From: Nematostella vectensis
Taxonomy: Eukaryota > Cnidaria > Anthozoa > Actiniaria > Edwardsiidae
NCBI RefSeq assembly: GCF_932526225.1
Contig: NC_064044.1
Coordinates: 16,307,453-16,371,452 of the forward strand
Direction: 5' to 3'
DNA length: 64,000 nucleotides
Each line of letters starts with the position of its first letter. Position 1 is the stretch's first letter. Both the position numbers and the translations under genes were made by a program. The notes beneath the pieces are model-generated. The model was not told the origin of the DNA, did no database searches, and worked only from the letters and a program-made list of their open reading frames with translations. This document shows, piece after piece, positions 50,566-60,077 of the stretch.

Positions 50566-53395
50566 GAAAAATCATCTCAGCTTGGATATTGTTGACTGCT
50601 ACATGCCAGAAACAGTTACTCAATGAAACAGCCGAACAGAGAATTAAACGTCTTAACAAGCGGGCTGCGAAAAGAAAGAACAAATTTAGTAATGAAACTT
50701 CCGAACAAAAACAAGAAAGGTTAAGGAAAAGAGAAAAAAATGTTACAGGGAAGCCCAAAACACAGAGCTGATTGACTTTTCAAACAAGCAGCTAAGCAAA
50801 GAGAAAAACGGTCTATTGAGACTTCTGAACAAAAGAGAGCACGTCTAAGAGAAAATGCATTTCAGCTAATGAGTCTACTGAACAAAGGACTGCAAGATTA
50901 ACAAAACAGATGATAACAAAAAGCCAAAGAAAAAAGCTATGGAGTTAAAAAATGTTCAGTATTTTATTGAGAGATTTCATGCTCTAGTTTCTAAAGGACC
51001 AATATATCGCTGTAGTTGTGATTAGCTATGGTATAAACATAGTGTCCATCAAGTTTCAAAATTGATGAGTAATACAAAGTGTCCCGTCAACACATTCTGA
51101 ATATGTTTGCATAACATGTTACAATTCATTGAAAAAAAAATTGTGCACTTGCAAATAAAATGTGCTTCCCAGTTTTGCCATCACAATTTTCTGACACTTC
51201 ACAGCTTGAATGGAGACTTGTCTTGCCAAGATTAATATTTCAAAAGCTGCAACAAGCACCGAGAGGAAGACAGTTAAGAATTAATGGAAATGTTGTTAAT
51301 GTTCCAGCTAATGTTGTACAAACAGCATCTATTCTGCCTTAAATGACAAATGACACTAACACCATAAAGATGCAGCTCAAAAGAGGATTAGCTTACAAAC
51401 ATGCTACTTTATCTGAAAATATTAGACCCCTAAGAGTTTTCCAAATTGCTGAATGGCTAATAAACAATGGCAATATTTACAAACAGGAAAATATAAACAC
51501 TGCATGTTTCAAAGAAATCCAAGAATGCACTGTTGATAACATTTCCAATTGTGAAGAAATATATAGACATAGATCATGACTTGAAATTAGATAATTGAAT
51601 TGCGGTTGATGATAACGAAGCTATTGCTGGTGTAACAGCAATAGCTTCATGCTTCATGCTTACATCTCCAGACTTTGTTGAAAATTCAGAATGTGATGAA
51701 ATTACAAGTGCTGCTCCAGGAGAGGGCAGTAACCCTTTGAGTATTTTCAAAGATAGATACTGTGAAGAGCTTGCTTACCCAAATATATTCTGCGGACACC
51801 AAAGAGCTAGTAACAATGAAAGGCTTGTTCCAGTCTGTTATAGCGATATCTATAAATCAGAGCTAAGGCGCACAGATAGGAGATCGGCCATGTGCATTGA
51901 AAATATATTTTTCAAGACAAAAAAAAATGCAAATGAAAATTCTGCTTGGCAAATCACAGATTGCATCGAGGAAACAAAAAGCAGGATCTAGCAGAATAAC
52001 AGCTGGGCAGCTGAAAAAAGAAGGTGCTCTTGAAAAACTCATTCATGCTGATGAAGGATATAACGTTCTGCGTGCAATACGAGAATCACCTCCATATTTT
52101 GAGGCAAAAAAAGATATTTTTTGCAATGATAAGGCAGTTGGGTCCTGCTACTTTACTTTTGCAGTTTCTCAGCTGCAGAAACTAAGTGGGTCCATTTGCT
52201 AAAAATGTTAGGAAAACTAGTGGATAAAGTAAATTACTCTGATGAACAGATTGAAAGCATGACCTGGGAAGATAAATGCAGATGAATTCAAAGTAACCCT
52301 GTCACTTGTGCCTGACGATTGGATTACCAAGTGCAAATCTTTATGGGACACTTCCTGATGAGCCCTTGTGCTCCTCTAAGAGAAATTGAAGATTGGTTCT
52401 ATAGAGTTAAATTTCAGCATTGTGGCTCTCCTCGCATATGCTAATTTAGGTCAAAGATGCTCCAAAGTTTGGAATAAATTGAGACACAGATGTAATCACA
52501 TATACAGATACCATTATTACATGTTCTTAACCACTAAGTGAAGAAGGAGGATTGAAAGAACTAGTTGCAAGGCAGTGCCACAATCATTCACGCACATGCC
52601 TTAAAAAGAAAAATGTGTGCAGATTTAATTTTCTTCAGCCACCTATGCAAAAAACTTCCTTTGAAGTATCCTTTGAGTAAAATACCTGAGGAAGAAAAAA
52701 AAAGCAACATGGAACAGAATAAAGATTCAGTTAAATGACATGAAAGAAGAACTTTTAAAATAACTAAATGTAACAGAGCCAGATTATATTTTAGCTGTAA
52801 GGTCCTCATTAAAGTCCCCAACAATATTTTTAAAGAGAAAAGTGGACGAGCTAAGCATCAATCAATCAATAATTACAACATGAATTGGCATGAAGAGCGA
52901 ATATGTATATGCATGTGCAATGTATATTGTCTCTTATATAAGTAAAGCATAAAGAGGAATGAGTGATCTGTTAAGAACAGAATGTGAAGAAGCCAAGTTA
53001 GTAAATAGTAAATCATTTGGCAATGCAAGAAGTAAAACAGTAGACTCAGATGGGTTTCCATTAAAAAATGCTAATAATGACAATAACCAGGATTACTTAG
53101 ACATTACAACCTGTGAAGGTGATGTTAAGAAAAGGAAGAAATCAAGAATTATTAGATCAGTGTGGTTTAACATAGAAATCGATGAAGAGAAACATTACGG
53201 AGAATTGCTTATGCTTTTTACTTGTTGGAGAGATGAGTCTGACTTGATGCGGTTTGGATCTTTTAAGCAAGGCTATCAACTTTGCAGAAACCAAATAGCA
53301 TTACAAATGAAACAATATGCAATTTATAAAGAAATTCTAGACAAAGCTCTTCAGAGCTTTGATGTGGATGAAGTAGGAAATGCTTGAGACATAAT
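50566..53395 (+). pseudogene. decayed Helitron (DUF6570, Helitron-like N and Rep regions)
   Basis: Successive frames give a Lys/Arg-rich N-terminus (NETAEQRIKRLNKRAAKRK), then LEWRLVLPRLIFQKLQQAPR with INGNVVNVPANV (the DUF6570-type region), LKRGLAYKHATLSENIRPLR, then EELAYPNIFCGHQ, VPVCYSDIYKSELR, IHADEGYNVLRAIRESPPYF (Helitron-like N), and DWFYRVKFQH with CGSPRI, SDLLRTECEEAKLVN and HYGELLMLFTCWRDE. Many stops and frameshifts, and a gap in the Rep/helicase region, show long decay. No intact Helitron end was found. It ends where the adintovirus-like element begins. Confidence 0.75.
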
Positions 53396-53424
53396 AGCAC
53401 CAGTAGTAAAGGTAGTCTATCTAT

Positions 53425-53605
53425 AGGGTGGATTCCAGTCCCCCGGCCGATTAATTGTTGAAAATGATGTGCTGTGATTGGTTGGATTTGATAGGGCGGA
53501 AGTGACGTCACGGGTGGACTTTGGACATAAGCCCTTGACCTTTGGGCGTGGGAGGGTGGTGATTGGTGGGATTTGATAGGGTGGAAGTGACGTAAACAGT
53601 CCACA
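53425..53605. promoter_or_regulatory. terminal regulatory region with CCAAT and CRE sites
   Basis: Two imperfect tandem copies contain GATTGGTTGGATTTGATAGG and GATTGGTGGGATTTGATAGG (inverted CCAAT boxes), each followed by GTGACGT (the first a full palindromic TGACGTCA). The layout resembles the promoter-bearing terminal repeats of linear DNA viruses. Whether it is an inverted terminal repeat cannot be tested because the other end is missing. Confidence 0.55.
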
Positions 53606-53619
53606 CCATATTTAGAGTA

Positions 53620-53640
53620 AAATCTATTTTATTAAAAGAA
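53620..53640 (-). terminator. probable polyadenylation signal
   Basis: TTTTATT on the + strand gives AATAAA on the - strand, about 75 bp beyond the stop of the gene at 53703-54767. Confidence 0.45.
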
Positions 53641-53702
53641 ACAACATGGATACAAGGGTCAATAAAAAGTACGTTATTTATCAAGTATCTATCGTAGTGT
53701 AA

Positions 53703-54767
53703 TTAGCGTTCCCATAGAATGTTCGAAAAGTCAATGGCAGGTACTTCGAGTTCGCGTCTGCCTTCTACGTGGATGATTAGCCTCAGGTCATTATAACTTG
53801 GTGAAAGTGTTGGGTTACCTGTGGTAGCAGACTGTTCTTGGGGTTGTGTTGGGTTACCTGTGGTGGTGGTGGTAGTAGTAGAAGCAGTAGTCTGATTTTG
53901 GGAGGGGGATGGCTGCGATGAGCTACTCCTGTTATTCTCGGCTTCAGCGGCTTGTACAAAAGTGTATAGTTCTTCCCTGTGCCGCAACATGTACCGGAAG
54001 TAGGCAAAGGATTGTAGAGAAGCAAAGACGCGTGGTGCCAGTGAGCCTGTTTGCATGCCGTTTAATCGTCGTAGGTTCATTCTTCGAATGACGTTCAGGA
54101 TGCGTTCAGAGATGTTGACCGAAAGGGGGTTGCTATATACCAGTGGGAGCGCTTGTTCTAGAGCTCTTATTAGGACTCTGTAGCAATCATCGAGAGACCG
54201 TTCTAGGGGTTGAGCTGGAGGGTTGAGTTGGATGACTGGTAGAGGATGAGGGGAGGGCGGTGTGGGTGCGTCTCGATTGACCTCATCTTCATCGCTTTCA
54301 CCATTGAGGTCGGAGAGCATGCTCGTATCGCTATCGTCACTCTCGTAGTTGTTGTTGTTGATGTTTCGGTGATGAGCATGATGATTAGGATTCCAGGCGA
54401 GTGGGTCTCGTTCGTACTCGTCTCGTAGTGAGTGTCCTACGGGGGGTGGTGGTGGGTGGTTGTCGTTATCGTATTGGTTATCGAGTTCCCAGTCCCAGTT
54501 TCCGTTACCGTAGTAGTACCAGGCCAGGTATGCTCGTCGATGGGCCTGCACATAGTCTAATGGGTGAGGTTTGTTTCGATGAGTGAGCGATTCTCGAAGA
54601 TTACGCATGTACTCGTCGCGTCCCAATTCGTAGATTTCTCGTTCTCGTTCAACGTGTCCTTCAGGGGGAGGGAGTGGGATGACGTTTTCGACAGTCCAAT
54701 TGGTAATCATCGTAGTCGTCTCGTAGCCACAGCCAGAATCCATAGTGGGTAATGTTTTCGTTATCAT
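53703..54767 (-). CDS. uncharacterised acidic, low-complexity protein (element accessory gene)
   Basis: 354 codons, open and intact. The N-terminus is charged (VEREREIYELGRDEYMRNL), followed by a Trp/Tyr/Asn-rich part (YYYGNGNWDWELDNQYDNDN), an acidic run (ESDDSDTSMLSDLNGESDED), a helical middle (DDCYRVLIRALEQALPLVY, NVIRRMNLRRLNGM) and a Ser/Thr/Gln-rich tail with a duplicated TGNPT. It overlaps the start of the RING gene by about 100 bp in another frame. No known domain; accessory or regulatory role by position. Confidence 0.6.
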   Translation of the reverse strand: MITKTLPTMDSGCGYETTTMITNWTVENVIPLPPPEGHVEREREIYELGRDEYMRNLRESLTHRNKPHPLDYVQAHRRAYLAWYYYGNGNWDWELDNQYDNDNHPPPPPVGHSLRDEYERDPLAWNPNHHAHHRNINNNNYESDDSDTSMLSDLNGESDEDEVNRDAPTPPSPHPLPVIQLNPPAQPLERSLDDCYRVLIRALEQALPLVYSNPLSVNISERILNVIRRMNLRRLNGMQTGSLAPRVFASLQSFAYFRYMLRHREELYTFVQAAEAENNRSSSSQPSPSQNQTTASTTTTTTTGNPTQPQEQSATTGNPTLSPSYNDLRLIIHVEGRRELEVPAIDFSNILWER

Positions 54768-55224
54768 GACGTGACCTTTTGGAAGAGTTGCGAGGAGGGA
54801 GTAGGAGGGGGAGTTCCATGTCGTGTCTGTTCTCCCTGTCGCTTTTTCTGATGGCCTTGTGGCTACATCGATCGCACATCACCCCGATGTAGAAGGGGTC
54901 CTTGTGGTTGGCAGGGTAAATTTTTATGAATTGTCTGTAGCGGTTTATGGCCGATTGAGCCATTCGTTTTTCTTCGAGGACAATTTGGTCAGCGGGGTGA
55001 TTTTTGTTCTTGGGGGTAAAATCACTGACTATCCACAGGACCATTTCTTGGCACCATGGTTGGTACACATCTCGGCAGTGTGGACAGGATTCCTGTGATG
55101 TTTGGTGAGCGTGTATCCATTTCCAGAAACAGGGGTAATGACAGGGTTTCTTACAGCAGGGAAGTAGTTCCATGAGTTCGCCATTTCCTTCACAACAGAT
55201 CATACAAGTCATATGGTCAACCAT
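54661..55224 (-). CDS. RING-type zinc-binding protein
   Basis: 187 codons. Residues 5-52 carry the zinc-binding pattern CMIC ... CC..PCHYPCFWKW ... CPHC, a RING/RING-CH-like finger with Trp-rich spacing. The rest is charged with CDRCSHK near residue 115 and a basic C-terminal part. Viral RING proteins often act as E3 ubiquitin ligases that modify host factors; here that is inference from the domain. It is the first gene read leftward from a CCAAT-rich intergenic region (55,290-55,400) and is intact. Confidence 0.72.
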   Translation of the reverse strand: MVDHMTCMICCEGNGELMELLPCCKKPCHYPCFWKWIHAHQTSQESCPHCRDVYQPWCQEMVLWIVSDFTPKNKNHPADQIVLEEKRMAQSAINRYRQFIKIYPANHKDPFYIGVMCDRCSHKAIRKSDRENRHDMELPLLLPPRNSSKRSRHDNENITHYGFWLWLRDDYDDYQLDCRKRHPTPSP

Positions 55225-55784
55225 GTTGTTGTTTATGGTGACTGAGAGTGTGTAAGCTGGCGTTCTCTATTTTATACTGTTCTAAAAGGGTGACGTCATG
55301 GTAAGGAGCGCTTTCTATTGGTAGAAATTCGTGATGCTATTCTCTGATTGGTTTAAAATGTTTTCGCGCCACGATGGGGGTCTGTGATTGGACTGTGAGC
55401 GCAAGGTGTTGCAAGAGCTTGGTATTCCCCACGTTATTTGGAACTGTATAGCTGTCCAAAATAAGAAGCATTATGGGCATATTATGACTCTATTACACCT
55501 CATATGAACTTTTTATGGGACATTAGTGCAAAGACTTGTGGGTATCACTTTTATCTACCCGAACCCACTCCCATGCATTGCCCTAGAGCTGAAGTCTATG
55601 TGTTTGCCAAGTGGCTAAAGGAGAAACAAAGATTGTTTAGTAGACCTCCACACCATTTTGAGACTACTGTGTAAAAAACAAAACAAGCAGCACGTTATGG
55701 TTTTTGTAAAAAAAACATTTTATTGTTATTAAAGAGAGAATGTTGCACATAACAGCACATCTTTTTCAGTCTTTTTCGCTTTTT
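55225..55784. promoter_or_regulatory. intergenic region with CCAAT boxes and a TATA-like site
   Basis: TTTTATACTG near 55,270, repeated GATTGG/ATTGG (inverted CCAAT) at about 55,317-55,390 and GTGACGTCATGG near 55,290 form a probable promoter for the RING gene. A short + strand frame (to TAA 55,674) reads about 64 codons including HMNFLWDISAKTCGYHFYL without a recognised domain. A - strand AATAAA near 55,722 would serve the next gene. Confidence 0.45.
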
Positions 55785-56295
55785 TTAAAAAGGGTCCCAT
55801 GGGAGTTGCCTTCCTGGGTGTTGGTCTTGGGGTGGTGAAGGAATAGGCGGAAGTGTTGTTGTTCTTGTGGGTGTCTGTAGTCGTCGTCGTTTAAGTCTTG
55901 GTATGCGTGATGGCCTTGGTGTGTTGGTGGGTGGTGATGGTAGGACAGGGGTCTCGTCTACTTTTGCTTGTGGTGGTACTGAGCTTGGTGTTTTGCTTGG
56001 TGGTGAAGGAAGGTTAAGGGCTGGTTTAGCTGGTATTCTTGTTCTTCTGTGTGTTACCACCGTCTTTGACTTGTTGTAACCATTTGAGGTATTGGTTTGA
56101 CACCCGATTGTAGTGTCGTATTTTCGCATCTAACGGTAACGAGGAGTCATTCAAGATAGCTCGCATCTCCCCATCCAACCGTGCCATGATACGGAATTGA
56201 GGGGCCATGGTGACGTTTTCCTTGGTCATAATCATGTTGAGCATGTATTCGGGGATCATGGCCATGCGGTAGGCTCCTCCTTTTTTTGTGGTCAT
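55785..56295 (-). pseudogene. Polinton-type small virion protein with Pro-rich tail, frameshifted
   Basis: Starts MTTKKGGAYRMAMIPEYML. About 75 residues are helical (GEMRAILNDSSLPLDAKIRH, YNRVSNQYLKWLQQV). A second frame overlapping from 56129 continues with a basic Pro-rich tail (RRTRIPAKPALNLPSPPSK) to 55785. The two frames overlap, and the helical domain plus basic Pro-rich tail make sense only as one gene with a frameshift near 56,040-56,060. The helical part resembles a small protein conserved in Polintons; its role is probably structural. Confidence 0.55.
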
Positions 56296-56348
56296 GGTGA
56301 ATGTCTTGAGTCAACTGAGAGGGTAAACGTCGACTCTATTTATAGTCT

Positions 56349-56624
56349 TTAGATTTTGCTGATGAGTTTATTCAACACGGGTGTGGCCGCTGTGGCACCC
56401 AAGGACCCAATCAAGAGGGGGATGACAAATCCACCACGTTGACTTGTGACGGAGCGTTTTCGGGAACCATTGGGTATTCTCTTGTTAGCCAGGGTGCGTA
56501 GTCGTTGTAGGTGGGGCTTTAGTTTTCTCTTTTGAGTATGGGAAATGGGGAGGTTACCTTTCAATAGGTTCTTGGCAATTTCCCCCAACGTGTTTATTTG
56601 TTTCTTTAACAAGTCAAGTCGCTA
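56349..56624 (-). pseudogene. small basic membrane-active virion protein, C-terminal part (split by LINE)
   Basis: The open part includes LLKGNLPISHTQKRKLKPHL, basic RIPNGSRKRS, GG and a hydrophobic end (FVIPLLIGSLGATAAT). This matches the small basic core-type protein common in Polintons and adintoviruses. Its N-terminal part lies at about 57,910-58,005, on the other side of the inserted LINE fragment, so the gene is disrupted. The Met at 56612 would give an 87-codon product, probably not the native start. Confidence 0.65.
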
Positions 56625-57881
56625 AAATAATGGAAAGTTTCACCTTGTCCCGGATTACGCCCTCATTAACTAGTAAACTTGACCCCAAACAGTTCGCCCT
56701 TGCAGGTAGATCAACTTCTCAAGCGTTAGTCTATTTATTACATCTCGCATTAGAAGCGCTGGATAATGGCAACTGTTCGCTAAGATTCTTTTTTGCAGAC
56801 TTCAAAAAGGGCTTTGATATTATTGATCATCGTATCTTGCTAAGTAAGCTTTCTAGCTATGGGTTACACCCCTCCTTAGTCAGGTGGGTTGCCGCTTTTC
56901 TTCAAGGCAGGTCACAGAGTGTCCAAATTGCTAACTCGTCATCAGCTTGTAAATCCCCAAATGGTGGAATTCCTCAGGGAACCAAATTGAGCCCCATTTT
57001 ATTTGCAGTTATGGTAGATGATCTAGTGCGCGCCTGGGGTCCTAGGGTGAAATACGTTGATGACTTATCTATTCTAGAAATAATTCCTCGCAACGCTCCA
57101 TCTGTCATGAGACATATGGTAAATAATGTCAACAATTTCGCACAAAATAATAACATGCTGTTAAATCCTAGTAAGTGCAAGGAGATGCGGGTTGATTTTT
57201 TACAGTACAATAGTTCTCAGTGCCAACCAATAGCGGTCGGCGGTTCCGTTATTGAGTCAGTCACCAGTTTCAAGCTTCTCGGTGTGTATATCTCTTCGGA
57301 CCTTAGTTGGTCATCGCACTGTGACTATGTGATCAAAAAGTCAAACCGTCGTCTCTATGCACTCAGAAAACTAAAATCATGTGGTGTCTCAGAAAGGGAT
57401 TTAGTGTCTGTGTACTGTTCTCTTATAAGGTCCATCTTAGAGTATGCCTGCGTTGTCTTTTCCAACCTTCCGCAATACCTATGTGCTGCCTTAGAAAGAA
57501 TTCAAAAAAGATCTCTAGGAATAATTTTCGGTAGTGGCCTTAGCTACGAGGACGCCCTCGAACGCGCATGCTTGTCTTCTTTAGAGGCGCGGCGTCACAA
57601 TGTGTGCAGAAAATTCATAAGCAATATCAAACAGGGGAGCGTCTTATACCCCCTAGTGTCAAGCAGACTTATATCCTCCAACTCGCCATACTCCCTAAGA
57701 TCTAAGCGCTCACATAGTGTGGTTCCGGGTCGCACGGACCGTTTTTCCAAATTCGTCTCAGCGCAATATGCTGGGGATTTAATGTTATTATGAATTATGT
57801 ATGGTGTAATGTATTTTGTAGTTAGCTGACCCTACCGGTAATTCAGTTGTAAAAGAACTGCAAACGGTTGAAATAAACGAG

Positions 57882-57914
<33 letters not shown>
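56625..57914 (+). mobile_element. 5'-truncated non-LTR retrotransposon (CR1/jockey-like) fragment 1
   Basis: One open frame (56630-57793) covers most of a reverse transcriptase: FADFKKGFDIIDHR, GGIPQGTKLSPILFAVMVDD, KYVDDLSI (catalytic Asp pair), FKLLGVYISSDLSWSSH and the thumb region. The endonuclease is missing. The 3' end is an ATT/TTA repeat (57,885-57,914). It is inserted antisense into a small virion gene of the adintovirus-like element. The RT frame has no internal stop, so the insertion may be recent. Confidence 0.88.
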
Positions 57915-58005
57915 GTAGCATTGGCCAGAAGACGTTGTTGCGCTTTCCCTTTGGTATGCGAGAACACTCCAAGGAAGCGCTCGTTCCTTCTCAGTCGGCT
58001 AGACA
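57910..58005 (-). pseudogene. N-terminal part of the LINE-split virion gene
   Basis: ATG near 58,005 opens MSSRLRRNERFLGVFSHTKG and then a Lys/Gln-rich stretch before the LINE 3' repeat. This is the N-terminal portion expected for the protein whose C-terminal portion lies at 56349-56624. Confidence 0.6.
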
Positions 58006-58038
58006 TGGCGAAATGAGGTTAGGAATGTAAAGTCTTTG

Positions 58039-58971
58039 CTATTTATAGGCTTCACATCCATAGTGATCTCCATGCTGGATTGAATTTGCCAAAGGGGGCT
58101 TGTCCACACTGTTGATTTGTTCCATGACCACACACACGACGGGTGGTGACGTATTTGGTCTTGGTGGTGTTGCTTCCGTTCCGTCCGCGACTCTTGCGGG
58201 CAACACACTTTTTCGTGGTCGTGGTTGTTCTTGTTCCTCTTGCACTACCACGGGAAGAGGCACGACTCGAGGTGGTGGTGGGTGTGGATGGGGTACGGAT
58301 GCGACTTCTTGACGACTTCTAGGGGTTGAACGACTTCTAGGTGTGGACGTGCGTGAAGGAGGAGCAATGCTCCCCAACGAAGATCTCATCCCTGGTGATG
58401 ATAGTGAGATACTACTACTACTTCCAGCAGGGGTACCAGCTGCAGCTCTGAAGGCCTCCAGCAAATTGGTGCGTCGTGGTGGTGTTTTCTTGTTAGTGGT
58501 GAGACGCCCAAGGGCACTACCCGCTCGTCGCCGGGGAACCGAGATTCGTCGCCGGTTTTTGGGTGTGTCACTGCGTCGTCGCGAGATCGAGGATCGTGGT
58601 GTAAACGATGGTGGGGTATGTCGCTGTTGTCGAGGTGTACTCACGGGTGGACTGAGTGCTAAGGGTGACAGGGTTGATAGGGATGGGGGTGATGGGATCT
58701 CGAGGAGGACCCCAAACTCGTCTCGGAGAATAGTGTGGAATGGCGAAGCTGCAGAGGATGAGGAAGTGGAGGAGAAGGCGGAAAGGGGGCTAATCCCTTC
58801 CGGTGGTGTGGGGGGTGAGAGACCATGGCGTCGACTCAATTGTGCTTCTGCTCTGTAGCGTGCACGTGCGCTTGCTGTGGGGCGTCCACGTGTGACACAG
58901 CCACGGGCATTGGGTGTTCCTCGTGGGGCACCACCATGTGGACCTCTTCCTTGTGTCCTGGCCATCGTCAA
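58039..58971 (-). CDS. Arg/Ser/Pro-rich protein (possible DNA-condensing core protein)
   Basis: 310 codons, intact, very rich in Arg, Ser, Pro and Thr: SRRRSDTPKNRRRISVPRRR, PRSRSTPRSR and poly-Pro (PHPHPPPPR). No globular domain except possibly the last 40 residues. Its ATG overlaps the end of the following PLA2 frame by four bases, so the two are probably co-transcribed. Composition fits a virion core or scaffold protein, as in adenovirus-like genomes; this is inference. Confidence 0.55.
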   Translation of the reverse strand: MTMARTQGRGPHGGAPRGTPNARGCVTRGRPTASARARYRAEAQLSRRHGLSPPTPPEGISPLSAFSSTSSSSAASPFHTILRDEFGVLLEIPSPPSLSTLSPLALSPPVSTPRQQRHTPPSFTPRSSISRRRSDTPKNRRRISVPRRRAGSALGRLTTNKKTPPRRTNLLEAFRAAAGTPAGSSSSISLSSPGMRSSLGSIAPPSRTSTPRSRSTPRSRQEVASVPHPHPPPPRVVPLPVVVQEEQEQPRPRKSVLPARVADGTEATPPRPNTSPPVVCVVMEQINSVDKPPLANSIQHGDHYGCEAYK

Positions 58972-59408
58972 CTGAAACGGTTGGCTTTCCTTCGACCTCT
59001 ATTTATACTTTTTTTTTTCGTCTTCGTCTTTGTCTTCTTCTTCATCTTTTTTGCACCCATTCCGAGTTGTTTCTTGATAGAAATCAAAGAGCGTACCAAG
59101 GAGGTTCTTGCGGGTCGAATGTCTTTTGGGATTCTTGATATTGCGTCTAGTAAATTTCCATCAGCCACGTGTTTGTCGTACAGGTTCTTACTCTTTGAGT
59201 AGGCAATGTCATGTTTTTGGCATAAGGCATCCAAGATGTTGATAGGATTACTTATGCTCGGGTCGGTCGAGCTTAATCTCTTATTAAGTTTTGTACCAGG
59301 TCCGCAGTAGTTGTAGCTTTCCCCTGTTGAGGTGCGTAAATGGATCTCTCCTAATCTTGCGAGTTCACGCTGGATGTCAAATTGGTGTTGTTGCCGTGGA
59401 AGAGACAT
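58968..59408 (-). CDS. parvovirus-type phospholipase A2 domain protein
   Basis: 146 codons. The PLA2 calcium loop is visible as NYCGPGTKLNKR (about residues 31-42) and the catalytic His-Asp pair as DALCQKHDIAYS (about 61-72), followed by DGNLLDAI. These match the phospholipase domain found in parvovirus VP1 and in adintovirus and Polinton virion proteins, where it helps virions breach endosomal membranes. The C-terminus is a Lys/Arg-rich tail (KKMKKKTKTKTKKK) that could serve as nuclear localisation or DNA-binding signal. Intact frame. Confidence 0.88.
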   Translation of the reverse strand: MSLPRQQHQFDIQRELARLGEIHLRTSTGESYNYCGPGTKLNKRLSSTDPSISNPINILDALCQKHDIAYSKSKNLYDKHVADGNLLDAISRIPKDIRPARTSLVRSLISIKKQLGMGAKKMKKKTKTKTKKKSINRGRRKANRFS

Positions 59409-59445
59409 GTCGTTAATGAGAAGTTTTCACTTTATCTCTCTCTAT

Positions 59446-60077
59446 TTATACTTTAGGAGATGCTGGGTTGTACACGTACATGGGACATTGGTTGGGTAAG
59501 ATGTGAGAACGAAGGCGGTAGGCGTCAGGGTTTTTTTGGTGAAAATCCATCAACAAGTAGCCATGAGGTTCTTGTGTGGCTTGTCGGTACGGATCCATCA
59601 CGTAATCTAACTGTCGTGGAAACGCTTGTTGTGCAAGCATGCGTACTCCCAATTGGTTCCTCGGGTCTTTGAACAAAACAAAGTATGACCGTTGATCGAA
59701 GCGGTACGTGATTTTCCTCCAAGGAATAAATTCTGTGACAAAAATAGGGTGGTGATGGGATTCTTGGGTGAAAACTTTCACCACCCGGTCGATTTGATCC
59801 ATCAGGTCGTCCATGATGAGCAAGCCTGGGGTATAGTGTTTTCCAAATAGGTCTGTGATGGAGTCGGGTAAACCATGATGGAATTCGACGCCAATTTGAC
59901 GTTGCATCGAGTCAAATAAGGGTTGCCATTCCCCGTAACAATAGACGATTTTACGAAATTGTTTGTCAAAGGCCCGAGGTGCTTGTTGCAACAAGGCATG
60001 GACCCAGGTGGTTTTCCCGATTGACTAGGTCCCACCACCATGACGGCACAGGGACAACGAAATCGACGATCGTCCAT
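59446..60077 (-). pseudogene. packaging ATPase (FtsK/HerA, A32-like), one frameshift
   Basis: Met at 60077 opens a frame reaching the Walker A motif (VVGPSQSGK, about 60,030). A frameshift near 60,015-60,025 then moves the coding to the frame open at 59446-59994, with the Walker B strand GLLIMDDLMD and the later strand HHPIFVTEF. Total length is close to the roughly 210 residues usual for this family. It drives genome packaging into the capsid. A LINE fragment lies directly upstream of the start, separating it from its promoter. Confidence 0.82.

Noticed and set aside
50566-52202. Separate small genes in the Helitron region
   Set aside because: The successive frames are consecutive parts of one Helitron-type protein broken by stops and shifts.
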